A program made the position numbers and the translations under genes. From a virus, in IMG/VR virus record IMGVR_UViG_3300048780_000322, positions 1-24,143 of that record: a stretch of 24,143 nt of DNA. The stretch is one strand, 5' to 3'. Positions 6,622-14,586 of this stretch are shown piece by piece (the first letter of the stretch is position 1; the number at the start of each line of letters is the position of its first letter). The notes below the pieces were generated by a model. It searched no databases. It saw only the letters and a program-made list of their open reading frames with translations, and was not told the origin of the DNA.

Positions 6622-6625
6622 TTGA

Positions 6626-7516
6626 TTATGTGTTGCTGTTCCGACCTTTTATGAGGGAAAGGATCTTCTGATAGAGGGCGACGATCTGCGTGAGAATTGA
6701 GATCTTCTGTTTAAGCTGCGCGACGACCTCGGGCGCGAGGTCCATGAACGTCCACGCCTCCCGGACAAATGGAATATAGTTTGCTCCGAAATATCCGTTG
6801 CCGTTCTGTCCCCACTCGGCTGACCATGAGTTCCTGAAATAGATATAGTTCTCGTCATATCCATATGCGAGGATGGCGTGTCCGGATACGACGGTCGCCG
6901 GCGGTCTGAGCGGAAGAATGTCGGCAGCGGCCCATGATGTCGTTCCGTTCGCCGCTGTCCACCATTCATTCCCGACGTTCACGCCGAGAAGGACGACCTT
7001 ATTTTGATAGATCGCCTGCTTCAGTCCGGCGATGGATAGATCGGTGACGGAGACATATGATTTGACGAGACGATTCTTCGCAACATCAAATGCGGCCTGT
7101 GGGATGAGCGCCGCGTTCGCGTAGGTGGGAGTGTCGAGCGTAATGTCATTCGGGAACTGAGCGTTGTCCGAAACGCCATATTGCTTTGCTTCTTTCAGTG
7201 CTTGGCGGTAATATGTTCCGTCTCCTGCCACGCCGTCATCCCTCTTGCAGAGCGCATAAAGGAAACGGGGAGAGTAGTCGTATGAATATGCGCCGCTGTC
7301 CGTGTACATCATTCCTGCGGCGGTCGCGTGGCCGACACACGACGGCTCTTGCGCTTGCATAAGAACGGGAACGATGGAAAGGTCGGTTGAGTATGAGGCG
7401 GGGATGGCCGCCGCCGCACCGACAATCTTATTTACTTTTTCAAGGGTGAAATCTCTCTTGTCTCGCGGGGACGGAATATGCCCGAGGTTCGTGAAGGCTT
7501 GCATTCCCTTAATCAT
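6626..7516 (-). CDS. Papain-like (C1 family) cysteine peptidase
   Basis: This 296-aa protein has a complete papain set: Q54 (oxyanion) six residues before C60 in QAQEPSCVGHATAAG, H213 in VVSGHAILAYGYD, and N229 in YFRNSWSAEWG, followed by the G-x-G-Y-F end strand. A preceding YSTDLS...PVLMQ segment resembles the entry to the mature domain. The C-terminus carries a Leu/Ile-rich helix (VVAQLKQKISILTQIVALYQ), possibly a membrane or oligomer contact. I chose the ATG at 7516 because the 47 codons upstream are not protein-like. No signal peptide is seen. It would cut proteins; its place beside the holin-like gene and the tail genes suggests lysis, virion maturation or host-surface attack. It is divergent from the plus-strand gene at 7630. 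Confidence 0.85.
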   Translation of the reverse strand: MIKGMQAFTNLGHIPSPRDKRDFTLEKVNKIVGAAAAIPASYSTDLSIVPVLMQAQEPSCVGHATAAGMMYTDSGAYSYDYSPRFLYALCKRDDGVAGDGTYYRQALKEAKQYGVSDNAQFPNDITLDTPTYANAALIPQAAFDVAKNRLVKSYVSVTDLSIAGLKQAIYQNKVVLLGVNVGNEWWTAANGTTSWAAADILPLRPPATVVSGHAILAYGYDENYIYFRNSWSAEWGQNGNGYFGANYIPFVREAWTFMDLAPEVVAQLKQKISILTQIVALYQKILSLIKGRNSNT

Positions 7517-7629
7517 GTAATCTTTTCGGGAAATGTCGAGGAATGGCCTGGGGATAACTCGGCTTGCAATACCGCCGCATCGGTATAGAGTGAGAGAGGA
7601 ATAAAGGTCGAAATCTACTTTATAAAGAA

Positions 7630-8271
7630 ATGGGAAATGCAATAGTAATCGCCGCATTGATTCAAGCGCTCACGCAAGAAGTGAGTCTGCTTGAACAGGA
7701 ACTGGCACAGATGCAGGCGTCAAGCACGGTGGCAACGAGCACGTATGTCCCACCGGTGACGATCAGTATGACAGTTCAATCAACGCCGGTCGTCGAGCCG
7801 GTGACACAAACAATAACGCAGAACAATATGCCAGAAGAGATAGGGACCGCTCCCGCTCCGCAATCGATCTCCGTGACGTTCGCAACGTCAAGCGAGAATG
7901 AAGGATTGGTGACGGTGAAGAACACATTAGGGGTTCCGGTGAGAATTGTGAATCTTAATGTTGACGGAACACTGGCGGGATTCACGATTGGAGAAATGTA
8001 CGGAAAGGGATATGTATATCCTCCGTCGTTCACCGATACGCACGGAGAGACCTTCAGCGTGTTCACCTGTACGGGATTGGGTTCGCTCGGAATGGCGAAT
8101 CTTGGTTCGGGTGGAATTGTTGACCCTTGCGTGAGACGGGACGCGCACCTTCCGAAGAATGAGCTCCAAGCTGGCGAGACGATGATTCTCCGGTATACGG
8201 GAAACCCGACGAAGGTAACGTATCAAGCGGGAAGCATCGTGGATCTATCGGGAAACGACGTTCAGTTCTAG
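7630..8271 (+). CDS. Lone plus-strand beta-rich protein, possibly surface-exposed
   Basis: The 213-aa product begins with an uncharged hydrophobic helix (MGNAIVIAALIQAL) running into a Glu/Leu-rich coiled segment, then a Thr/Pro/Val-rich linker to about residue 75, then a beta-rich domain that includes VTVKNTLGVPVRIVNLNVDG and two cysteines (FTCTG, DPCVR) that could form a disulfide. The composition suggests an anchored extracytoplasmic protein, but no lipobox or charged signal-peptide start is present. It is the only plus-strand gene inside the virion module, divergent from the peptidase and converging with the 622-aa virion gene on a shared CTAG. This is the usual setting of an independently expressed cargo gene. 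Function unknown. Confidence 0.65.
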   Translation: MGNAIVIAALIQALTQEVSLLEQELAQMQASSTVATSTYVPPVTISMTVQSTPVVEPVTQTITQNNMPEEIGTAPAPQSISVTFATSSENEGLVTVKNTLGVPVRIVNLNVDGTLAGFTIGEMYGKGYVYPPSFTDTHGETFSVFTCTGLGSLGMANLGSGGIVDPCVRRDAHLPKNELQAGETMILRYTGNPTKVTYQAGSIVDLSGNDVQF

Positions 8272-10136
8272 GAAGAAGCTTTCTTTGCAGCGTTCGCTTT
8301 TCGGGTAGCGGCGGCCTTAGTGGCCGTCGCTTTTGCTTTTGCTGCTGTCGCGGCTTTATATTGCGCGTCGGATTGGACGCCCGATGCTCCAAAGAGTAAA
8401 TGCTGTATCGGATTCCCCTTGAGAAGGTTCGGAATGAACGCGGGTTCGCCGCGCGATGTAAAGAAGTCCGTTGCATATTTCTTGAAGTCCGTATTGAGAA
8501 GGTCGTTGACCTCGTTCGCTCCGGGGACGTTCCGCAATCCCATCGCCGCCCCAGCGCCATATTGATATGCCTCATTCGCAAGGTTCCCTTTGTTCTGCTT
8601 CGCGGTGAGGAATCCTGCGAGAGCCGGAGAGATGGCGGCAATGTATTCCATATTGATCCACGTATTGCCGATCCTGATGAAGTGATTGCCGTAATTATCC
8701 GAGCGGAAGTTTTGAGCAGGTATTTGGCTCGCGATGAGCGCCGAAACGCCTATCGTGCCGCCGATCCTCAAAATATGCTGTGTACCGTTGGCGAACTGTG
8801 CCATGCCTTCGTATTGCGTGTGGAGATCGTCGGACGCCATCTTTATCCTTCCTTGGTAGATGTCCATGACGCTCTTCGGAAGTCCGACGCCGGCGTTGTC
8901 GATGCCGTTTGCGATGACGTTCGCTGGGATCTTCGCCATCGGCTCGATGAAGTCGCCAAGCCGGAATCCCGGAATGACCTTGTTGAGCATGTTCTTCGCG
9001 CCGGTGGCGAGACGTGAGGCGAACGTGTCGTTCGTGGAGGTAATGCGGGCTGCCTGTTCCTGCGCCATCTGGCGCACCATCGCGCCCTCGGCGGTCTTCG
9101 GTTGGATGCGCGCAGAGTCCTTCAACACTTCGGCGGCGCGCGTCTTTGCCGCATCGCCCTTCAGCCCTTCGGTATCAGCGATCTTGTCCGATGCCAAGCC
9201 CACCATATCGAAGAATGTTTTCTGATAGAACTTTGTGAAGGCGAAATTGTGTTCCCAGTCGATTGCGATCTTGTTTGAAATTTGCGCGGTCTTACCGATG
9301 ACCTTGCTCGCGGTATCCAGTATCTTCCCTCCGGTGGTCTGGGAATTCGTGACCTTGAAATTCTCGCCTCGGTTCAAAACATGGGTGTCGTCGAGGGATT
9401 CCATCGAAGCGGTATTATCACCCGTCTTGAGAAACGTCTGCCATGCTTCGCTGTTCGCTTGTTTGACGAGATCTGGGTTGGTCGTGTCCTTGCTCATGAC
9501 CGCAAGCCGGCGCGTGAATCCATCCATGACGGTATTCATCACGGAACTTACGGCGGTCTTGATCGGCGTCGCGGGGTTCATAAGAAGGTTGTTTCTGCCG
9601 ATGATAGCGAGGTTCTGGCCGATGGACTGGCCAACGGTTTTCGTTTTCGCCGATTCTACATAACCCTTAAGATCACTTTGCGCCTTGAGGAACTCGTCGC
9701 TCACGCCGGACATCTTTGGGTTCTTTTCCTTGAGGTCGGCGGCGGTCTTGGCGAGCTCGCTTATCTTCTGGGCCTGTTCGGAGGTGACGGTAGCGCCGAT
9801 TTTCTTGGAGGCGTAGTCCTGAAGGAACTCCTTTTGCTCTTCGGGGTTCAGGATATGGTCGAGCTTTTGAATACGGGAAACCATATCGCGCGCGACGGGC
9901 GATTGTAACCCTCCTACCTGCCGGATGAAATTGATCATTCCTGCTTCCTGATTCTTGAGGGCAAGCTTGCTTTCAAAAAGTGCGTTGACGGATTCCGCGC
10001 TGTCCTTTCCCACAATGTCAGAAAATACTTGGCGGCGGGATGGCGAATCCATCTCAGATATTTTCCGCAAATCAAGCTCACGCGATTTGATCGCTTTGAG
10101 TAAGGTGTCTGAAACTGGTTTTGGAAGACAGATCAT
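8268..10136 (-). CDS. Large internal/ejected-type virion protein (622 aa)
   Basis: The product starts MICLPKPVSDTLLKAIKSRE. It is mostly alpha-helical and has a long region with NNLLMNPATPIKTAVSSVMN, an aromatic KIAIDWEHNFAFTKFYQKTFF stretch, and hydrophobic segments around TIGVSALIASQIP and YIAAISPALAGFLT. It ends in a Lys/Ala-rich tail. I recall a family of large phage proteins with the same MICLPK opening in Patescibacteria-type phages, often beside other huge virion proteins. Internal proteins ejected with the DNA in podoviruses have this helical, partly amphipathic make-up. The ATG overlaps the TGA of the preceding gene (TGATG) with no Shine-Dalgarno site, so it is translationally coupled. 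The role is inferred. Confidence 0.65.
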   Translation of the reverse strand: MICLPKPVSDTLLKAIKSRELDLRKISEMDSPSRRQVFSDIVGKDSAESVNALFESKLALKNQEAGMINFIRQVGGLQSPVARDMVSRIQKLDHILNPEEQKEFLQDYASKKIGATVTSEQAQKISELAKTAADLKEKNPKMSGVSDEFLKAQSDLKGYVESAKTKTVGQSIGQNLAIIGRNNLLMNPATPIKTAVSSVMNTVMDGFTRRLAVMSKDTTNPDLVKQANSEAWQTFLKTGDNTASMESLDDTHVLNRGENFKVTNSQTTGGKILDTASKVIGKTAQISNKIAIDWEHNFAFTKFYQKTFFDMVGLASDKIADTEGLKGDAAKTRAAEVLKDSARIQPKTAEGAMVRQMAQEQAARITSTNDTFASRLATGAKNMLNKVIPGFRLGDFIEPMAKIPANVIANGIDNAGVGLPKSVMDIYQGRIKMASDDLHTQYEGMAQFANGTQHILRIGGTIGVSALIASQIPAQNFRSDNYGNHFIRIGNTWINMEYIAAISPALAGFLTAKQNKGNLANEAYQYGAGAAMGLRNVPGANEVNDLLNTDFKKYATDFFTSRGEPAFIPNLLKGNPIQHLLFGASGVQSDAQYKAATAAKAKATATKAAATRKANAAKKASS

Positions 10137-12025
10137 CAGCAGGTTATATGGTTAATGAAATCATCAAGCGTCATCTTTGTATAGGCTCTTCCAGATTTAA
10201 TGGCGCTATCCAATTTGGGTGCGTTCGATGTGACCTCCTTGTCCATCATCGTCTTGACGCGTTCTCGGCCGAGCGATTCGATCTTTGAGTTTTGAATCTC
10301 GCGGATATAGTTGTCCGGGCTGAACGGGTCGGCATTGCGGAGAATCTGGATCTCCTGGCCGGCGCGCGTGGAATGGAGCGACGCAAGCTTTGTCGCAAGG
10401 TCGAGGTCGCCCTTCCCTGATTCCTGCAAGGCAAGATAGATGGAGTTCATGAGTAATCCTTTCGGCGCTGGCTTATTTCCCTTCAATACTTCAAGCGCCT
10501 CGTCGGGATTCTTTGAAACATAATCCGCCGCTGCCTTGAGCTGCTCGGCATTGTTCATCTGCTTATAGTTCGAGATGTTCGCTCTGTCGGATTCCGAGAG
10601 ATTGTCGAGCGACGCTTTCATTCTCGTTTCGAGACCGCTTGTTTTCGTTTCTCCGGTCCCGACGGGAAGTTGCGCGCGGGAGACTTTTACCGGCGCGGAT
10701 TCAACCTTGGCAGGTTGTTCTACTGGCGCGATAGGTTCGGTGGGCGTTGCGGCTGGCGGTTCCGTCGGCTTTTCACTCGCGATGATGTCTTTGATTGGCG
10801 CGGCGGGTGGAGCGGTCTTTGCTGTGTCGGGGACTGGAGCTTTATTCACTTCGTCGGCTTTGCTTTGTACATCTTCAATGATGGCTTTTTCCTGTGTCGG
10901 GCTGATTTCGCCTTTCGCGTCCATCGCACCAGTCACTTTCCCGTAAATATATCCTCCAAGCACGATCTGGCCGGCAAGCGTCCCGACATTATGAACCGAT
11001 GAAGCAAGATTATCTTTTGCCTGTTGGGAGATTGGAAGCGCAGAAAGCAATTTGTCGGCGGTGAACCCTCCGACCTGTCCGGCCTTATCAAATACGATTC
11101 CCGTGAGGTCGGCGGCGGGTTTGATGATTGGAAGCTGTGAGGCAATACTGAACGGCTCTGAAACCGGCAATAATGCGGTGGAAGCGGCCGATGTCAGAAA
11201 ATTAAGCACGCTGGCAGTCCGTTGCGAAAGGGATTGGTTTGGAGCAATGACAGACTGAGCGCTTGAAGCGAGATTCTTAAGGTTGGTATCGATTCCCTGC
11301 TTCGCGTTGCTGACGATGGAGTTCAAAGTTTGAACCGGATGGATAATCGCATTTCCCCCGAGCGCATTGAAGACTTTGTTCTCGGTTGCGGGAGTGAAGG
11401 CATTTCTAATGAACGATGCTGCGTTGTCGAGGATCGAGGGTTTTGGTTGCTCGTTCGGCTGAGTGTTGGGCTGAATGCCTGGCTGTCCAAGGTTGGGTAC
11501 TGCGCCGCCTTGTTCGGGAAGCGTGATGCCCTTTGCTTGTGCCATTTGCTTCCATCCGTCCACGAGAGAGATGTTGCCGTTGTGAACTGCTTGTGCGATG
11601 GAGTTCTCAAGGCCATCGGTGTTCGTCGGATTTGAACCGCCATATTTCTGGTTTGGATTCTGTGCGGGTTCAAGACGAAGATTCGTCTTATTGTTCGATC
11701 CGCCGAGTTCGAGTGGCATGATGTGGTCGAGCTCCTCGTATGCTGTTCCTCCGATTGCGCTCTTGATTCCCTGGCTCACTGACTCTTTCATGCGTGGATC
11801 CTGTAATGTTGCCGGGTCAATTTTCTGCGGTTTCGTCGGGTCGAATGTCGGCGCGACGCGGTCGCTCAAAAGCTGACTGGCCTTCGCCTGGGGATTCTCG
11901 TATGTCAAAAGAGGTTTTCCTGATGCAGGGTCGGTGATGTTTGAAGCTCCATATCCGTCGCCGAGAGAACCGCTAAAGGCTGAAGCGGGAAGAGAGGTGC
12001 TTGGCGCGCCGGAAGGCGCAGTCAC
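10136..12025 (-). CDS. Large virion-associated protein with HNH motif; true N-terminus upstream
   Basis: From the GTG at 12025 the frame codes 629 aa, but clear coding continues upstream to 12217 without any start codon. Near residues 99-117, EELDHIMPLELGGSNNKTNL is an HNH nuclease motif (D-H...G-G...N..N-L). Hydrophobic segments lie near 270-300 and 345-365, a Pro/Thr/Ala-rich linker near 385-450, and a charged helical C-terminus ends DDFINHITC. A position between head-tail genes and the 622-aa protein suggests an ejected or tail-associated protein whose HNH domain may cut host DNA or process the genome on entry. The stop overlaps the next ATG. Start-less extension: see findings. Confidence 0.65.
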   Translation of the reverse strand: MTAPSGAPSTSLPASAFSGSLGDGYGASNITDPASGKPLLTYENPQAKASQLLSDRVAPTFDPTKPQKIDPATLQDPRMKESVSQGIKSAIGGTAYEELDHIMPLELGGSNNKTNLRLEPAQNPNQKYGGSNPTNTDGLENSIAQAVHNGNISLVDGWKQMAQAKGITLPEQGGAVPNLGQPGIQPNTQPNEQPKPSILDNAASFIRNAFTPATENKVFNALGGNAIIHPVQTLNSIVSNAKQGIDTNLKNLASSAQSVIAPNQSLSQRTASVLNFLTSAASTALLPVSEPFSIASQLPIIKPAADLTGIVFDKAGQVGGFTADKLLSALPISQQAKDNLASSVHNVGTLAGQIVLGGYIYGKVTGAMDAKGEISPTQEKAIIEDVQSKADEVNKAPVPDTAKTAPPAAPIKDIIASEKPTEPPAATPTEPIAPVEQPAKVESAPVKVSRAQLPVGTGETKTSGLETRMKASLDNLSESDRANISNYKQMNNAEQLKAAADYVSKNPDEALEVLKGNKPAPKGLLMNSIYLALQESGKGDLDLATKLASLHSTRAGQEIQILRNADPFSPDNYIREIQNSKIESLGRERVKTMMDKEVTSNAPKLDSAIKSGRAYTKMTLDDFINHITC

Positions 12026-12100
12026 CGGGACAATGGGTAAAGACGGCGCTACGGGGCTTATAGGGGCAAGGGCGGGGGCGGTAGGGGCTGCGGTCGGACT

Positions 12101-12208
12101 TGAGAATCCCGGAAGATTTATGTATTTGCCAGAGCCGCCAGAAGACGGCGCGGGAGAAGCACCACCTTGCGATTGACTATTGGTCGTTGAGAATCCGGGA
12201 AGATTTAT
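12101..12208. repeat. In-phase 21-bp direct repeat coding INLPGFS
   Basis: 12101-12121 and 12188-12208 are identical at 20 of 21 positions and lie exactly 87 bp (29 codons) apart. Read on the minus strand in the frame of the HNH gene, both encode INLPGFS in a Gly/Ser/Pro-rich context, which supports translation of this upstream stretch. Confidence 0.75.
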
Positions 12209-12220
12209 CCTGAGTGGTCA

Positions 12221-13252
12221 TCATAAGCCGAAGTAGTACCACGGTTTGCTAGAACTGGACTTTGATGTCCCTGTGTCGGGATAAGCCTTATAGACAGACT
12301 GTGATATTTGGTCAGGATTGATGTCTGGATATTTCGTTTGAAGCTGAAGAATGAATTGTTCTCTTGTTTCGGCTGGAGTGGTTGCGGTACCGTTTATCGT
12401 CTTCGGATTTGAAAGGTCAGACTGGAAGGAATTTACACGAGTCTGTTCAGCCTTTGTTAAACCTGTCGTTGGGTCAGGAGTGGAAGTGGCTGAAGGAGCT
12501 TTCGGACTTGCTGGGATAATCGCTTTAAATGTCTGAGTGGTCGGGTCCCATTGATAGGTCGCGCCGGTCGTGCTTCCCTTGATAGTCTTGGGCGCTGCGG
12601 CTGCGGTTTTCGTTGCTGTCGCTGCTTCTGTGGCAAGTTGTTTTGCCTGTGCTTCGAGAGCGGCAAGTTTGGCTTTGTTCGCGGCGGTGTTCTGAGTATT
12701 GTCCGCCGTTTCGCGCGTGACGAGATCCGTGACCTCTTTCAGTTTGTTGGCATATTCGGTCTGATAGTTCTTGATGTCGGCATTCGCAAGTGTGGTCACG
12801 GTGTTATTCCTTCCCACGCGCGAAGATTCGTCGAGCCACGGGTTGTCGTTGATGTCGCCTTGGGCTTTTGCGAGGTCATTCTGCCTTCCGGTGATCGTGT
12901 TTTGAAGCTGGTCAAGCCCGGCGGCTGAATATGCTGAGTTGTAGAGATCGCTTTCAGATTGTGTCGGCGCGGCAGTTAGGGTTCCAACCGCATCGCTATA
13001 CGACTTGTATCCCAGAGATTGGGCTACTTGGTCTTCGGCAGTTTGGACATCAGTCGGTGCGGCGCTTGTGTCCGGCATTCCGGCTGCGGAACGAAGCCCC
13101 GCGATGCGGGTGTTGTATGCATCGATGCTTTCGCCTGGCGCAAGGGCGTATTGGTTCGCGGTGATGCCGGTCTGCGGATCGGCTGAAGTATTTCCGTTCG
13201 GGAGATTGACTACCGGGGCTGTGGGAGCTGTAGGAATGGCGGTTGGGTTCAT
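12221..13252 (-). CDS. Ala/Thr-rich coiled-coil virion protein
   Basis: The 343-aa product opens with a Pro/Ala/Thr linker and then ALAPGESIDAYNTRIAGLR. A long helical coiled segment covers about residues 115-225; it contains INDNPWLDESSRVGRNN, a block I recall from phage virion proteins near the tail. An Ala/Thr-rich stretch is followed by YQWDPTTQTFKAI and a C-terminal helix YPDINPDQISQSVYKAYPD. No enzyme motif is visible. It lies between the adaptor-like protein and the HNH virion protein, so a tail-tip or internal role is likely. It ends in a TGA that is followed at once by a second in-frame TGA. Confidence 0.65.
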   Translation of the reverse strand: MNPTAIPTAPTAPVVNLPNGNTSADPQTGITANQYALAPGESIDAYNTRIAGLRSAAGMPDTSAAPTDVQTAEDQVAQSLGYKSYSDAVGTLTAAPTQSESDLYNSAYSAAGLDQLQNTITGRQNDLAKAQGDINDNPWLDESSRVGRNNTVTTLANADIKNYQTEYANKLKEVTDLVTRETADNTQNTAANKAKLAALEAQAKQLATEAATATKTAAAAPKTIKGSTTGATYQWDPTTQTFKAIIPASPKAPSATSTPDPTTGLTKAEQTRVNSFQSDLSNPKTINGTATTPAETREQFILQLQTKYPDINPDQISQSVYKAYPDTGTSKSSSSKPWYYFGL

Positions 13253-13253
13253 A

Positions 13254-14012
13254 TTAGAGGTTGAAGTTTCCTATCGGGCTTTCGTTGTTCATTGAACGAT
13301 TATTGTTGAACAGGTCAATACTGTTGAAAAATGGGCGGTTCTGAGAACCCTTCTCCGCGCGACGTTCGCCGATGGGCTTCCACACGTTGTCAAGAAGCAT
13401 CATTCCCCGCGCCTCTTGGTCTTTGGCCCCTGCGGTGTTGTTCTTCTTGTCGCTTGCCAATGCTTCGGAGTAGGCGAGAAGAATGATCGCAGAGTTGCCG
13501 GAGTTCTCCTGGTTGTCTGTTGACGGAGAGAAAGGAAGGAGGTCGGTGGAATTGACTAAGGTCGGCGCGCGGAGCTTGCCGGAGATGTCCACTTCCTGCC
13601 CGACTGACACCGCAGAGGGGTTGAAGAAAATGAACCGTTCATGCTCCGTCCAGATGTTCGAGGTGTCGTTCGGATAGTCGGCAAGAAACTTCTGGAAGTC
13701 TGCAAAGAGGACCTTCTTGAACTCTGCCGTTCCCTGGTTGATCGCGGGAACCTCAAATCGGAACGCGCTTTCGTCCTCAAAGGTATTCGGGTAGTCCACA
13801 TATCCCGCCGTGATCATGTCGCTCGTGAGTGTGAACTTATAGGTCTTCTCGGTGAACGTCCAAGGTTTGTAATCCCACGCGCGCTTGGCGGCGTTGTTAA
13901 TATACCCGTCGATGTCAGCCTGGGAAAAGAGCTGGTTCGTCCCGTCGAGTACGTCCGTAACGCTGGTATTTAGTTCTCGGCAAAGCGCGATTTCTGATTC
14001 TGAAAGGATCAT
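13254..14012 (-). CDS. Head-to-tail adaptor-like protein
   Basis: The 252-aa product begins with a helical part, FSQADIDGYINNAAKRAWDYKPW at about residues 28-50, and continues with a beta-rich middle in which FTLTSD...GYVDYPNTFEDES follows. This arrangement (helices, then W-x-F...YxxYPxxF) resembles podovirus adaptors such as T7 gp11 and P22 gp4, which join portal and tail. The C-terminus is helical again. It precedes the coiled-coil protein by one base and follows the spike-like gene, which fits a tail-connector position, although the usual adaptor-before-nozzle order is not kept here. The leader has AACCCACCACA before the ATG, without Shine-Dalgarno. The family assignment is by pattern only. 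Confidence 0.6.
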   Translation of the reverse strand: MILSESEIALCRELNTSVTDVLDGTNQLFSQADIDGYINNAAKRAWDYKPWTFTEKTYKFTLTSDMITAGYVDYPNTFEDESAFRFEVPAINQGTAEFKKVLFADFQKFLADYPNDTSNIWTEHERFIFFNPSAVSVGQEVDISGKLRAPTLVNSTDLLPFSPSTDNQENSGNSAIILLAYSEALASDKKNNTAGAKDQEARGMMLLDNVWKPIGERRAEKGSQNRPFFNSIDLFNNNRSMNNESPIGNFNL

Positions 14013-14070
14013 TGTGGTGGGTTAATTTAAGTGTAGAGGTTTCATATTCAATGTCTAGGTGTGCATAGAA

Positions 14071-14586
14071 TCAGTGATTAAGGATGAGATAGTTCAAGCT
14101 TGAGGTGTCGGTGGAACTGCTGCTTGAGAACGTCACACTTCCGGCGGACTGGGAAAAGATGTTTATCTCTCCCAGTGTTCCCCCAGCAAAATTGCGAGAA
14201 AAGATAATAACAGAAGAAGTGGTTATCGCCGAGTTGGTCACGGTCACCACTCCGCCGCCGCCTAAACGTCCCGAAGTGCCGAACACCATTGATGGTGCGG
14301 AGAGCGCGATGCTGTTCCACTGGTTATTGATGTAGAGGTAGAGATAATACACGCCACCCGTGTAGACGAATTGGATCTGTTCCTGAAAGGTCTGGGGGAC
14401 GGCGGTAGGAGCGGCCGAAAGGTACTGCTGAGTGCTTTGGAGCTGAAGCAGGACAGGGACGAACTGTGCGAGAGAATAGCTTTGCGTGACAGGAGTGGGC
14501 GCACCTCCCTCGGGTTCGGTGGCGGCTGAATCTTCTGATTTGATGGCACCGTTTGAAAGTGCCGCTGAGAATTCGGGTTCCGTCAT
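14071..14586 (-). CDS. Tail spike/fibre-like protein
   Basis: This 171-aa protein has an acidic, Pro/Gly-containing N-terminus, a central helix (LAQFVPVLLQLQSTQQYL), an aromatic patch FVYTGGVYYLYLYINNQW, and a C-terminal beta domain with VTVTNSAITTSSVIIFSR followed by GGTLG and a SSTDTSSLNYLI end. The last block follows a common phage tail-spike C-terminal domain pattern (VTVxNxxIxxxSxVxxSR...SxDTSxxNYxI). Its ATG overlaps the TGA of the nozzle-like gene in an ATGA, so the two proteins are made in a coupled way. It likely contacts the host surface or caps the tail. Confidence 0.65.
   Translation of the reverse strand: MTEPEFSAALSNGAIKSEDSAATEPEGGAPTPVTQSYSLAQFVPVLLQLQSTQQYLSAAPTAVPQTFQEQIQFVYTGGVYYLYLYINNQWNSIALSAPSMVFGTSGRLGGGGVVTVTNSAITTSSVIIFSRNFAGGTLGEINIFSQSAGSVTFSSSSSTDTSSLNYLILNH

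Noticed and set aside
8400-9908. Long plus-strand frames opposite the 622-aa gene
   Set aside because: They are antisense shadows; the minus frame has coherent protein composition and coupled start.
10130-10180. Frameshift joining the 629-aa and 622-aa virion proteins
   Set aside because: TGATG coupling and a typical MICLPK start suggest two separate genes; the first ends naturally at DDFINHITC.
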